Shown here piece after piece: positions 19,045-29,641 of a stretch of 64,000 nucleotides of DNA. The position numbers and the translations under genes were made by a program. A model generated the notes under the pieces. That model had not been told where the DNA came from and made no database searches. It saw only the letters and a program-made list of their open reading frames with translations. Position 1 is the stretch's first letter. Every line of letters starts with the position of its first letter. The DNA is from Megalonaias nervosa (taxonomy: Eukaryota > Mollusca > Bivalvia > Unionida > Unionidae): positions 1-64,000 of the forward strand of contig JAECUM010003274.1 in NCBI GenBank assembly GCA_016617855.1, written 5' to 3'.

Positions 19045-19080
19045 GGCCCTTTTCAGGGCCACTCGTATGTCTAGAAAAGA
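19045..19080 (+). terminator. Histone-type stem-loop with downstream element
   Basis: GGCCCTTTTCAGGGCC (19,045-19,060) is a perfect six-pair stem with a TTTC loop. It is preceded by CCAAA and followed by ACTC, matching the animal histone 3' consensus almost exactly. TCTAGAAAAGA at 19,070-19,080 is a purine-rich histone-downstream-element candidate, 9 nt after the stem. The identical 11-mer follows the stem-loop at 702-717. Confidence 0.85.
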
Positions 19081-19907
19081 ATTGCTCTCTTGCCATATTT
19101 GTGTCTTTGTTTGTTTGTCTATGTCTATCCAGTGATATGTCCCGCCCAGCCAGGCGATGTTTGTGTTTTTTGTATGAACGGTACGGGTTCCCGCCCAGCC
19201 AAGCGTTATATAAACTTATATGTCCCGCCCATCCAAGCGTTATATAAACTTATATGTCCCGCCCCGCCAAGCGTTATAGCTCTCACTGTTTGGCGCGATT
19301 TAGGTCAGCCACTTGCAACATTGTTGCCTATGTCCAGTAACGTGACGTCACCCCACCTGCTCCATTCCTGTTGTCCCTATACAATCCCAACTTATATGCA
19401 ACTTTCCTTTGTCCGTATGCAGTCCTAATATTCCCCATTTTAAATTCCCATTGTCCGTAATCGTTCCCAGGGGGTCCTCTCCATGTAAGACCAAATGTTC
19501 GTAAAGTATCCCCTATCACTACTCAAAAATTAATAGTGTATGATGTCACGTTGGGTCAATTGCGAAATACAGTACATATAAGGCGTATATAAGGAAAAAG
19601 TTAAGCTATCAGATTCATTCCGATTTTTGGAGTCATTCATACTTATCGTGTTCCTGTTGCAAGTCTGCAGAGGTGTTTCATGTTGAACTTAAGATATTTT
19701 TCGAGAGGAAAAACGTTTGTTTGGACAGTTTATTGGAAATAGAAAGTGCTCATTATTTGCACTATATTATTATACTGGAACTGCGATAAATTATTCAACG
19801 GAAGTCTGGACCACGCCATCTTGACAATATCACCGTTTTTGAAGGACCAGTACATTTCTGGTACTGAAAATTATAAGGGAATTTTCATTCGTTTAGGACT
19901 TTCATAC
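19081..19907. other. Right flank of left element, tandem TATA/GC repeats
   Basis: At 19,190-19,285 a 34-bp unit (CCCGCCCAGCCAAGCGTTAT then ATAAACTTATATGT) occurs about 2.7 times, with a partial copy near 19,137. Each repeat carries a GC-box or E2F-like CCCGCCC and a TATATAAA box. A CRE palindrome lies at 19,343-19,350. No coding frame is convincing, and no terminal inverted repeat for the left element could be identified, so its right boundary lies somewhere in this region. Confidence 0.5.
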
Positions 19908-20872
19908 TGTTACGCCTTTGTAATTTAATTACTTGTGTGTTGGTTTTTAAATTTTTTATTTTAGTTTTATTTCATTACATGTTATTGTAATGATAACTTT
20001 ATTCACTGGATTTGACACTTTTCCGGAAAATTCAGTTCAGTTCTGTTTTGACCTGGTAAATAACAAGTATTGCTACATTGTATTCTTAGCTGACCTAGTT
20101 CCAGACCTTGATTCAGAATTGGTAAACAACTTTTTTTATTTCTTTCTTAGAATGAAAATCATTGGTCGTAATCAAGGTCATACTTGGCTTCCGTGTCAGT
20201 TCTATGTAAACAATTTTTTAAAAATTTTATTCAATCTTATAGATTCGTTCAGTTGAATCAAATTCGTCCATGGCGTACGTGACAGCCGACCTGTGGTGTT
20301 ACTACGCTGTTCCAACTAAGTGATCTCGTAATCCATTCACGTAATCTAAATTACGTTGTAGTGAGGGTTAAAACAGATATTTCGTAGTGTTTTCCAGTCA
20401 GTCGTAAATCATACATTCGGGCTCAAAGGTATTATTTTTGTTGTTGCCAGTTGAATTGAGTTTTTATTTAAAATAATTTATTTTCCCTGGAGACTTTATC
20501 CTGTGTTCATCACAATTCTTGGACAAAGACATTTACTGAAAATTATTCAGAATTCTAAAGCCGGAATATTATTTTTAGTGATTCAACAAGGAACTGTTGA
20601 CACGACAACACAAAAGAGGTTATAGAAGACGTCATCGTCTTCCATCTTGGAACTTCATCGGGATTCGAACTTGGATTCATTTAGATCATTTTAGTGATAG
20701 GACTTATATTTTTAAATTCTAGGATTAATTTTTGGATTAGATTCACAAATCGTAAGTCCTTTTACATATTTTACCTTCTTTTCTAGGTAAATAAATTATT
20801 GTGTTAAAATTTACAAAGCTTGTTGGCTTCACTCTTTTCTTTGTTACTTTGTACGAGCCTAGACACGTAACA
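19908..20872 (+). repeat. 5' LTR of the Gmr1-like element
   Basis: 965 bp, TGTTACG...CGTAACA. It is closely similar to 45,522-46,473 and more distantly to the solo LTR at 28,693-29,641. The next bases (ATGAAAATTGGGGCACTTG) include the candidate primer binding site. Confidence 0.85.
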
Positions 20873-21019
20873 ATGAAAATTGGGGCACTTGTCCTTGGGA
20901 TATATGAATTTTGGCTAAAATATTTCAGAAAATTGCTTTTTGAACTTTAAATTCCCAAAGCTTTCAGAATATTTAAAATCCCAAGTACTATTTTTAATTT
21001 TGTTGAAATTTTTAGTGAA

Positions 21020-22138
21020 ATCAACAGGTTTTTTCACAATTTCATCAAAAGTGGAGACCTTTCTTTCAAATCCTACTCAGGAGCAGTTGGATTGTTTGAA
21101 AAAAGATGAATTGCTTGAACGTGCCAGAAAATACGATCTTCTGAGGCAAAAACTTCTTCGGCGAAGCAAGAAATAAAAAACATTTTGATCCAGTATTTCG
21201 TAGAAAAGAATGTTTTGGATGAACGTGTTTTGGTTTCGATCAGCAAGTCTGCGTGAGACTCTGACATAAAAGTAAAGGAATTAAAATTAAAATACAAGAT
21301 GGAATTAGAGTTAAGGAAGCTTGAACTTCAGAAAGAAGAAAAATAAATGCTATATGAAAAAGAGGAGAAAGAGAAACAAATGCAGTTGCAATTTGAAAAA
21401 TAGGAGAGAGAGAGGAAAGAGAGAAAGAAAAACAAATGCAGTTACAATTTGAGAAAGAGGAGAGAGAAAGACAGGAGAGAAAGAGAGACAGATACAAATG
21501 CAAAAAGAGAAGGATGAAAGGGAATTTCAAAGTAACTGAAAACAAATACAGCTGGCAAGTGAAAGACACATTCCCACTCCACATACAAATTCAAGCTTTG
21601 ATATTACAAAGAATTTTAGGCTAGTACCCCATTTTAGCGAAAAAGAAGTAGACAAATATTTTCCTTATTTTGAAAAAGTTACTGAAAATTTGAAATGTCC
21701 AAGGGAGAATTGGACTCAATTATTGCAGTGTGTACTTTATGGCAAGGTCCAAAATATCTTTGCATCCCTGTCAGTACAGCAAAGTTCTGACTATGACTTG
21801 GTTAAGGAATGCATCTTAAAGGGTTATGAGTTAATTCCTGAGGCTTTTCAGCAAAAATTAAGGAACTATAAAAAAGAAGCTGGACAAACTTATGTCTAAT
21901 TTGCAAGTTATTGGATAGATGGAACCTGACCAAGAAAGTTGAACAAGATTATGAAAGTCTCAAACAACTTGTATTACTTGAAGAGTTCAAGAACTCTGTC
22001 CCTAGTGACAATAAGACTTATCTTGAAGAGCTTAAGATCGAAACCATGGAAAATGATTCTCTTGCTGCTGATGAGTATTTCTTAACTCATAACATTTCTG
22101 TTGTAGGTATTCATTTCACTCAGCAGTCTACCGGTTAA
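21020..22138 (+). pseudogene. Gag of the Gmr1-like element
   Basis: Broken frames give a Gag-like protein. An N-terminal region has FLSNPTQEQLDCLKKDELLE (about 21,060-21,120). Then follows a Glu/Arg/Gln-rich coil (21,350-21,500). A capsid-like part contains KEVDKYFPYFEKV, WTQLLQCVLYGKVQNIF (21,640-21,780) and a helical part to 22,138. Gag packages the element RNA. Several stops lie inside the coil region, partly in purine runs. Confidence 0.6.
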
Positions 22139-22199
22139 AAGGTATTGCAGCCTAATACGAGCCCTTCTAAAACTCATTCTGGCACAGCTTTTAAAAATC

Positions 22200-22700
22200 A
22201 AGCTTCTGATAAATTTGATTCAAAATCCTTGTCTCTTCCTACGTGTCTTTTTTATTATCAAGAACTTTGCCTTTTCTGAGAAGTCTTCTTCTAACGAGAG
22301 TGTACTTATTCAGGGAGTAGAGTGCGGCTTTGTTCATGTTCCTCTCCATTGTGTACATTTGTCATCAGACTTACTTTCAGGACCTGTGACAGTCGGAATA
22401 GTGTCTACTTTACCCGTTTAGGGCATTAATTTATGACTAGGCAACGACCTAGCTCGAGACAATTTTGTGGTTAATCCACTCGTAACTGACATTTCTTCTT
22501 TGGATCAGAAATTCGATCCAATTGAAAAAAGAATTCCTTGATTTATACCCTGCTTGTGCAGTTACTAGAGCTATGGGAAAGAAAGCTCTTGACAATGATT
22601 TTGACAAGGAAAGTATTCCTTTTGCTGACACAAGTATTGGTCAGGCTTTTGATGAGGTCACTTTCACTCCTTGTTTGGATCAATCGAAAGGTATTGATCA
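22200..22700 (+). pseudogene. Retropepsin remnant, active site not seen
   Basis: The C-terminal part of an aspartic protease is visible: GPVTVGIVSTLPV, then a LGNDLARDNFVVNPLV segment and LYPACAVTRAMGKKA, in two frames with stops. I see no Asp-Ser/Thr-Gly active site upstream and no intact CCHC knuckle, so a deletion probably removed the Gag zinc knuckle and the start of the protease. Confidence 0.5.
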
Positions 22701-22744
22701 CAGTGATCCTCTTTTAACTACTCATTCTCTTTTTACTAATCAGG

Positions 22745-23830
22745 GTGACAAACGACAATCACAGACAGGAAATACTTAGTCTGGCCCATGAAACTCCTCT
22801 GGCTGGACATTTAGGGATTAATAAGACTTATCATAAGATCTTAACTCACTTTTATTGGCCAAAAATCAAACGTGATGTTTGTAAATACTGTAGATCTTGT
22901 CATAATTGTCAAATGGTAGGAAAACTCAATCAGAAGACACCTAAGGCTCATCTGCAACCTATTCCTACATTTGACGAACCATTTAGCAGAATAATTGTAG
23001 ATTGTGTTGGTCCCTTATCTAAGACCAAGTCAGGCAACCAATACTTGTTGACCATTATGTGTGCGTCAACAAGATTCCCAGAGGCAATTCCTTTGAGGAA
23101 TATTAAAACTAAAACTATAGTAAAAGCTTTGATAAAGATTTGTTTACTCAATTTGGCCTTCCCAGATCTGTACAGTCGGATCAAGGGTCAAATTTTATGT
23201 CTGGAATTTTCCAGAAAGTTATGTATGAATTAGGCATTCAACAATTCAAATCTTCTGCCTATCACCCTGAGAGCCAATGGGCTTTAGAAAGATTTCTTCA
23301 GACTTTGAAAAATATGATTCGATTATATTGCTTTGATACGGGTAAAGATTGGAATGAAGGCATTCATTTACTGTTGTTTGCTGTTAGGGAGTCCGTTCAA
23401 GAATCTTTAGGATTCAGTCCCTTTGAACTAGTTTTCGGACACACTGTGCGTGGACCATTGACGTTGTGGAAACAGAGACTTCTTTCTAATGAAGATACTG
23501 AACTTAATCTTCTTGACTATATTTCTAATTTTAAGTATTAGTTGCCAAAGGCTTGTGAGGTCGCAAGAGCGAATCTGCATTCCACTCAGTCAAAAATGAA
23601 ATTAAGGTAATGATAAAAACTCAAAGGAAATGAGCTTTCAACCTGGTGATAGAGTTCTGGCTCTCTTGCCCATTCCACAAAATCCTCTTCAGGCAAGTAT
23701 TATTGTCCGTACACGGTTGAAAAGAAAGTAAATGATTTAAATTACTTCATAAATACTTCTGGTAGGGAAAACAAAAACAACTTTGGCACATAAACATGTT
23801 AAAGGAGTATATTGAGAGAGATAGCCAAGT
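22745..23830 (+). pseudogene. Integrase of the Gmr1-like element, upstream of RT
   Basis: The H2C2 zinc domain is seen as HLGINKTYHKILTHFYWP followed by CKYCRSCHNC. The core follows with Asp in IIVDCVGPLS, Asp in the SVQSDQGSNF region (second frame, from 23,140) and Glu replaced in the ALERFLQTLKNM part near 23,285. The C-terminal GPY/F-like module (QPGDRVLALLPIP, PYTVEKKV) follows at 23,640-23,790. One shift near 23,150 and several stops break it. Its position before the reverse transcriptase is the notable feature. Confidence 0.75.
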
Positions 23831-24039
23831 AAATCGTGCAATTAATTTAGTTGTACATCTCCCACTCACTGAGGATTTAAGTGAAAGAATTCAATCGGAC
23901 TCTATTGATTTTGGAGTGACAAATCTTCGGAATTCGAAAATTTTGAATAATCTAGACCAGAAACTTTCACATTTGCAACAACAAGAAAGGAATGAACTTT
24001 AACAGTTATTATTTGAAGATGAGCACTTATTTCCAGATG

Positions 24040-24860
24040 TTCCTACAAGGACAAACAAAATTTTTCATGACGTTGAAATTGTTAATTCCAAACCTGTGAA
24101 ACAACACCCATACAGGATGAACCCTCTCAAACAGGAATACTTGAAAAAAGAAATTAGTATTTGCTATAGAATGATTTCATAGAGCCCAGTAAAAGTGACT
24201 GGAGTTCACCATGTATACTTGTTCCGAAACCGGATAAAACTTTCCGTATGTGCACTGATTATAGGAAGGTGAACAGTGTTATAAAAACAGATTCATTTCC
24301 ATTACCAAGAATCGATAACTGTATTGATAAAATTGGAAATGCCAAGTGTGTCACCAAATTTGACCCTTCCGAAACGATTTTGGCAAATTCCACTGACGGA
24401 AGGGGCGAAGGAAATTTCGGCATTCGTGACTCCATATGGACTTTTTCAATATTAAGTGATGCCGTTTGGGATGAAGGGTTCGCTAATTACTTTTCAAAGT
24501 TTGATGAATATGATTACCTCTGTTCTAGATAGTTGTAATGCTTACATCGATGATGTCATCATTTAGAACGACACCTGGAAAGAACCTCTAGCAACAATTC
24601 GGACATTCTTTGACAGACTCACTGATGCAAATTTGAGAATCAGTTTATCCAAAAGCGAGTCCTGCCGTGCTTGTGTAACATTTCTAGGACATATCGTGGA
24701 ACATGGACAAGTTAAACCTATAGATGCTAAGGTCAAGGCTTTCTCTGAATTCCCTGTTCCTGCCAGTAAAAAGCAGCTCATGCGATTTTTAGGTATGGCT
24801 TGATACTATCGGAAATTTTGTTCCAATTTTTCTAATATTGCTGAACCCCTGACAAATTTA
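24040..24860 (+). pseudogene. Reverse transcriptase of the Gmr1-like element
   Basis: Ty3/gypsy-type reverse transcriptase in broken frames: ILVPKPDKTFRMCTDYRKVN, then DSFPLPRID, FVTPYG-like region near 24,420, and YIDDVII (active-site YxDD) near 24,540, then FLGHIVEHG and FLGMA at 24,690-24,800. It copies the element RNA into DNA. At least three stops or shifts are present. Confidence 0.8.
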
Positions 24861-25203
24861 TTGAGCAAGAAAAACAAGTTTCTTTGGACTGAAAAATGTC
24901 AGGAGGCTTTTGATAAGTTCAAAGACATACTTAAAAGTGCACCAGTTCTTAAATCTCGAAATTTCAGTCAACGTTTTAAACAATATGTTGATGCAAGTGA
25001 TGTTGGTGTTGGAGCAGTATTGTTTCAAAAAGATAGAAATGGTGTTGATCATCGAGTGTACTATTTTTCTAAGAAATTAAATAAGCACCAAAAAAAAAAA
25101 ATATTACTCAACAATCGAGAAGGACTATTGGGCTTTGATATTGGCATTACAGCATTTTGAAGTTTACCTTAGTTCAGTTCTTTCTCCGAATGTTGCGTTT
25201 AGT
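24861..25203 (+). pseudogene. RNase H, 5' part, cut by the Polinton
   Basis: The tether and RNase H start read FLWTEKCQEAFDKFKDILK and YVDASDVGVGAVLFQKD, with a shift in the A run at about 25,090-25,101. The coding sequence reaches the target hexamer TTTAGT at 25,198-25,203, after which the Polinton begins. The remainder continues in the same frame at 45,237. Confidence 0.8.
25198..25203. repeat. Target-site duplication of the Polinton, left
   Basis: TTTAGT, identical to 45,231-45,236. Six base pairs is the known Polinton/Maverick duplication length. Confidence 0.9.
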
Positions 25204-25454
25204 ATCAGCAGGGAGGGTAGATCCTAAAAAGTTTCCAATTAGAGATTTAGCTTAAAACTAACGTTTCCTACGGAGAGAAAAATAGAAACGTGAATAACGA
25301 CGAAACCGAAATCTCTAACCGACCCGAAACTTTTCCAATCAGCTTAGGTTATTTCGGTTACTTTATTTTTTGACTTTTGTGTTTTTGCTTTTTTATGGCG
25401 TGTTTTGTTTACTTGTGCGCTAATTCATTCGTTGTCGCCACCTTCCCTGCTGCT
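25204..25454 (+). repeat. Left terminal inverted repeat
   Basis: It begins ATCAGCAGGGAGGGTAGATCC and matches the reverse complement of 44,982-45,230 with scattered differences. Its inner end (about 25,440-25,452) carries ACCTTCCCTGCTG, an inverted copy of the terminal CAGCAGGGAGGGT, so the repeat is itself bounded by short inverted repeats. Confidence 0.9.
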
Positions 25455-25517
25455 GTGTTTTTCAGTCAAAAATTTTATCGATACCTAAACGATATCGCGA
25501 ACGAGGATCATATAAAT

Positions 25518-26133
25518 TTATCGTGATAAATCCGTTTGGGGTAGCTTGCGCTTTTGAGAAAAATTTTTGAATTTAATCATCTCCATATCCCCTGAACACC
25601 AAGTCTGATCAATGTTTCGCAGAGTATGTGTATCGACTCCATTAAACACAACTAAAAGATTACAGTTGTCTCTGATCACTTTAGGTATTTGTTTATATCG
25701 CTGAGTAACATAAATTACGTCTGTATTTTTGTGTCTGCCTCTGGAATATATCCGTGCTGGATTTGATTCTTTGTCCAGCATCACATCGTCATATATTTCG
25801 AGATTATTAATACGTCCATGGAGATCATCCACAGATGGATCTTCATCAATATCGGTGATAAAATCAATAATATCATTATCACCTTCATCTTTATCTTCAT
25901 CCAACGACTTCGCTTCTTCATTAAAATCTTTAAGCACATCGTAGCATCGCTGATCATCTACGAATGGTGCCACTAAATACAACGTATCCCACTTTAGCAA
26001 TCTCATTATCAGATAATTGCGTCCTGCCAGACCCAGATGGACCTATGTTAATTGCTCTGATAGAATTTGGTAACGCTGCATGATGCTTGATTGGCTCTTG
26101 CTTTCGTGTCGCTGAGAAATCAGTTACATCCAT
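25518..26133 (-). pseudogene. FtsK/HerA-type packaging ATPase
   Basis: This is the genome-packaging motor of Polinton-type virions. From ATG 26131-26133 the product has Walker A GPSGSGRT (Arg where Lys is usual) at about residue 32-39. A frameshift occurs near 25,990. Then come a Walker B region IYDDVMLDKES and the typical RGRHKNTDVIYVTQRYKQIPKVIRDN segment to a Lys/Arg-rich end at 25,518. About 205 residues in all. The Arg for Lys change in the P-loop would abolish or reduce ATP hydrolysis. The start lies 23 bp from the divergent phospholipase gene. Confidence 0.8.
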
Positions 26134-26156
26134 ATTGTTCAAATATAATAAATAAT
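26134..26156. promoter_or_regulatory. Very short divergent promoter
   Basis: Only 23 bp, AT-rich (AAATATAATAAATAAT), lie between the start codons of the minus-strand ATPase and plus-strand phospholipase gene. The promoters must overlap the coding sequences or be shared. Confidence 0.4.
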
Positions 26157-26654
26157 ATGAATTTATATTGTGTTCGATACAGAGCATCCACCCCCACCAG
26201 TGCATTAACAACAATAACAACAAAAAATAAAAAACTTGCACTTACAGGCAAGTGTGTGAAATGTTCTACAGGCAAATACAAATTTATTTCTTCTCCTACG
26301 AAGACAGGTAGTGATATCTCTGCTATACTGGGAAAATTAGCAGGGACTCCATGGGCTAAATACCCAGGAGATAAACATCTTCCTGGATATAATTATTGTT
26401 GTCGGACTTGATATCCGAGTTGACGAAAGAGACCAACCAAGACCAGGAGAGTATCCAATAAATGCGATTGATCAAGCGTGCCACATTCATGATGTTGCAT
26501 ATAAAAATAAAGATTTACAACAACGACATATTGGAAATGTGAAGGTTATTCGCTCGTTACATTCCATAAAAATAAATCTCTCAGAGATAAACGTGCTAGC
26601 TTCCTAGTAACATCAGCAATGAAAAGTAAACTAATGCTAGGAGCCGGTAATTAA
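26157..26654 (+). pseudogene. Parvoviral-type phospholipase A2-like protein
   Basis: After a basic N-terminal part the product shows KHLPGYNYC (Ca-binding loop region). A frameshift near 26,400 then leads to the helix with DQACHIHDVAY, holding the His-Asp catalytic pair. It ends with a hydrophobic TSAMKSKLMLGAGN. This is the phospholipase A2 domain type known from parvovirus VP1, where it opens the endosomal membrane. A further break occurs near 26,590. The function here is inferred from motifs; the GPG usually seen after the YNYC is not clearly present. Confidence 0.65.
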
Positions 26655-26672
26655 TCATACATATTTATTGTA

Positions 26673-27632
26673 ATGGAATCGATTTATTATAGCCCATGAG
26701 GATAATGGAGGGGTAGAGCAGCGATTGCTAAACTTGCTGATGCAGCAAATGTCACACGTTCTGTTGCTGCGAACTGGTTAGCACGACAGGCAATATGGCA
26801 AATTTATCTACCACCACCTAAACAAATTCAGTATGCACATTCTGATGTCAGTAAACCCATTGAAGTTCATCAAGCAGATATTTTGTTTTTACCTCTTGAT
26901 ACTATTAAAACACGTAGACGTCAATCAGACACATACAAATACGCGTTAACTGTCATTGACGTTACAAGTGGATATAAAGAAGCAGAACCATTATCAACAA
27001 AAACAGCAGCTGAAGTTGCATCTGCTTTTGAACGAATTTATCAAAGCGGTGGTCTACGATGGCCACAGCTACTACAGGTTGATCCTGGCAAAGAATTTCT
27101 TGGTGCATATCATTTCTGAGGAAATATCATAAAGTCAAAATCAGACGAGGGCATACCGCAATTCATCGCGATCATGCAATCGTTGAACGATTTAATCGAA
27201 CACTTGCTGACGGATTATTTGGATATCAATATGCAAAGGAAATATCCACTGACCTTAAGTCCGTGGACAAAAGATCTCGTGAATGGGTTGCAAGACTACC
27301 AAGTGTGATAGCTGCGTTAAATAATGAAATTACTCGTGCAACTTCCATGAAACCCATCAGCTCGATCACACAAAAAATATCCCAATACAACGACGTGACT
27401 CTTCCTCAAAACAACCAGTATTAGGTAATGTTACTGTAAGATATTTATATGAACCCGGTGAACTTGAAGGGGGAAAAAAAGAGCAAATGACCCAGTCTGG
27501 AGTGTGTCAACACATAAAATTTCCAGCGTGGTACGATCCACGGGTAGACCTGAAATCTGCAGATTAGATTCAACTGCTCCTCAGCGTGGATTTGTACGCG
27601 ATCAGTTACATGTAATTCCTGAAGATACATAA
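26673..27632 (+). pseudogene. Polinton integrase (rve core)
   Basis: From ATG 26673 (MESIYYSP), a stop follows soon, then an N-terminal domain with ANWLARQAIWQIYLPPPK. The core has Asp in EVHQADILFLPLD, Asp in LLQVDPGKEF (after the Thr/Lys-rich part), and after a frameshift near 27,117 Glu in HAIVERFNRTLADGLFGYQ. A C-terminal module follows after shifts near 27,415 and in the G/A run at 27,469-27,481. About 320 codons. It catalyses insertion, which accounts for the 6-bp duplication at the ends. Confidence 0.8.
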
Positions 27633-27663
27633 TTACCACCGTCTTTACTTCTGTAAAAGCAGA

Positions 27664-28692
27664 ACACTAGAACCCTACGTCGATTTTACTCAAGACAGGT
27701 CAATATCACATTTTCACGTGTGTGACCGAGATTATTATTAAATCGATCCATGGTGAATTGTTTTGGATTATTATTCGAATATTGCCACATTATTACTGTA
27801 TTACAGCTTGCACAATGATTATTCTGTTTTTGTTTCAGCGTCATGATAAAATCAACATCGAGATCAAAATTACGTTTATTTTTTGTCAGATTGCTGATAA
27901 CCAACTAATTTTTTCTTGACAATATCTTTATTGTTTATATCAGTTATTTCCTCGGTCATCACGTGATCTTTTACAATTCTCTTCAGCTGATATATTTTTC
28001 TGACTCTCGATACCGCTAGGTAAACTAAATTTTACCATTCAATCCGATCATGGACGATCCGCATATTTGTATCAGACATAGATAATTCGTGTGATGAGTG
28101 AATCGTTATAGCGTACCCTAACGTCCATGGTGACTTATCCGCCTTCAACGCGCTCTCAACTGCACTAACATCAACAACAACAATATCATTAAGTCTAAGT
28201 TTTTGTTTCTCATTCGTTCCTGTAATATCAACTTTTATATTTTGTTTTCGTGTATCTGCTTACGGCGATAACAAAGAGGAGGAACAGGCAAATCCGAAAA
28301 TCTTTCCTTGTGTAAAAGTAATAATTTCTCCTGAAGTGTATCACGAACTATCTTCCGATTTGCGACTATCAAATCAGTGGGTTTCCATAAATTCCAAAAA
28401 TCATTCATCGGAGTTTCTGAAATTATTTCACGCATTGTCTTACACTGAATTCTATCTGGCTGCAGTCTGATCAATCTTTTAAATTCTTTCAGCGCTTCAT
28501 CAATAGCTCAATAATCATCAGTTATCTCCTAATAACCATCGACCAACTTTTTTCAGCCATTCGTGTGGAGATGATCCAACAAAAGGTGGAGGTTGAACAC
28601 GATCACCACACATGATAATAGCAGTATTTCTTGTTAACAACCAATCGAGAAATGTTTTTAATACCTCCAATGATACCGCACAGATCTCATCC
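27664..28692 (-). pseudogene. Helicase C-terminal part and HNH domain (3' half of fused gene)
   Basis: This continues the gene of 29,642-32,080 beyond the solo LTR. It starts in the Walker B region (DEICAV), then has IIMCGDRVQPPPF (motif III-like), PTDLIVANRK, and the SF1 motifs V/VI: GYAITIHSSHELS and W-N-LVYLAVSRVRKI near 28,000-28,090. A one-base shift near 27,890 leads on to NNHCASC, FTMDRFNNN and NVILTCLE, an HNH-like nuclease with CxxC. The second Cys pair is interrupted by TAA at about 27,683. Frame changes also occur near 28,225 and 28,500. The fusion order is inferred from continuity across shifts. Confidence 0.6.
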
Positions 28693-29641
28693 TGTTACGA
28701 CCCTGTAGTTAAATTACATATGTGTTAAATTTAAATTCTTCTAATTCTTTGTTTCATTTTTATTTTATTTTTACATCATTAAATGTAATTATTATTATTA
28801 TGATGATTATGTTTGCATGGGTCTAATAGTTTGTTAGAAACATCGTATTTATTTAAAACGTAAATGTAACTCATGTAAGCACGAGCTTTGTATGATAGTA
28901 AATTCGTCGCAAGTAAACATTCAGCAGTAGGTATGTAAATGATTGGCTAATGCTTGTTCAGGTTTTCGTAATGTCCAGATGGATTGCGAAATCACACGTG
29001 TGCTTCGTGCGTGTGTACATGTAATGACGCATTAGCTTGTTTTAAATGCTCAGTTACCTGTAAGAAATATTCAGTTATAGTCGTAGTTATAGTCGTCAGT
29101 CATACTGGAGAGTCACATCATAACATCTTGTAGAGTTTCTAATACCTTAAGGAAAAGGTATTTCTGTGCTGGAAAGAGTTGTGCATTCGTACAAGGAACA
29201 ACATGTGTGTTGTTAGTGGTGGTAGCTGTATTTCATCTACTTTCTAAATAATTATTTTCCCTGGAGAACAGCCCTACTGGCTTTGGACAAAGACACTTGA
29301 TGAAATTATTTCTAAATCGGAACAGAACAATTCAAATTGTGCTTTACAGTGAAAATTCTGGACATTCTGTGTTGGCTTCCGTCTGACGTCATCATCCGCC
29401 ATCTTGGAACGGAACTGAGGTTCAGACTGTATCAATTTAGAACTGTTTATTCAAAGGACTTATGTTTCTTTTACAAATTTAGAACATATTTTTGGATCTT
29501 CTTCGTAAATCGTAAGTCTTGTTTCACATATTTACCTTCTCTCCGTGTTTTCTAGGGAAATAAATTATTTTTGTTAAAATTTACAAAGCTTGTTGTCTTC
29601 ACTCTTTCTTTGTGTTACTTTGAACGAGCCGATACGTAACA
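28693..29641. mobile_element. Solo LTR, 949 bp, in the helicase gene
   Basis: It opens TGTTACG and closes CGTAACA, with a 4-bp duplication ATCC on both sides (28,689-28,692 and 29,642-29,645). It is related to the Gmr1-like LTRs: shared stretches around ATTTTCCCTGGAG and TTTACAAAGCTTGTTG. A larger part is divergent, so it is a different subfamily. Its insertion splits the helicase at Walker B; the flanks read through in one frame when the LTR and one ATCC are ignored. Confidence 0.9.
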
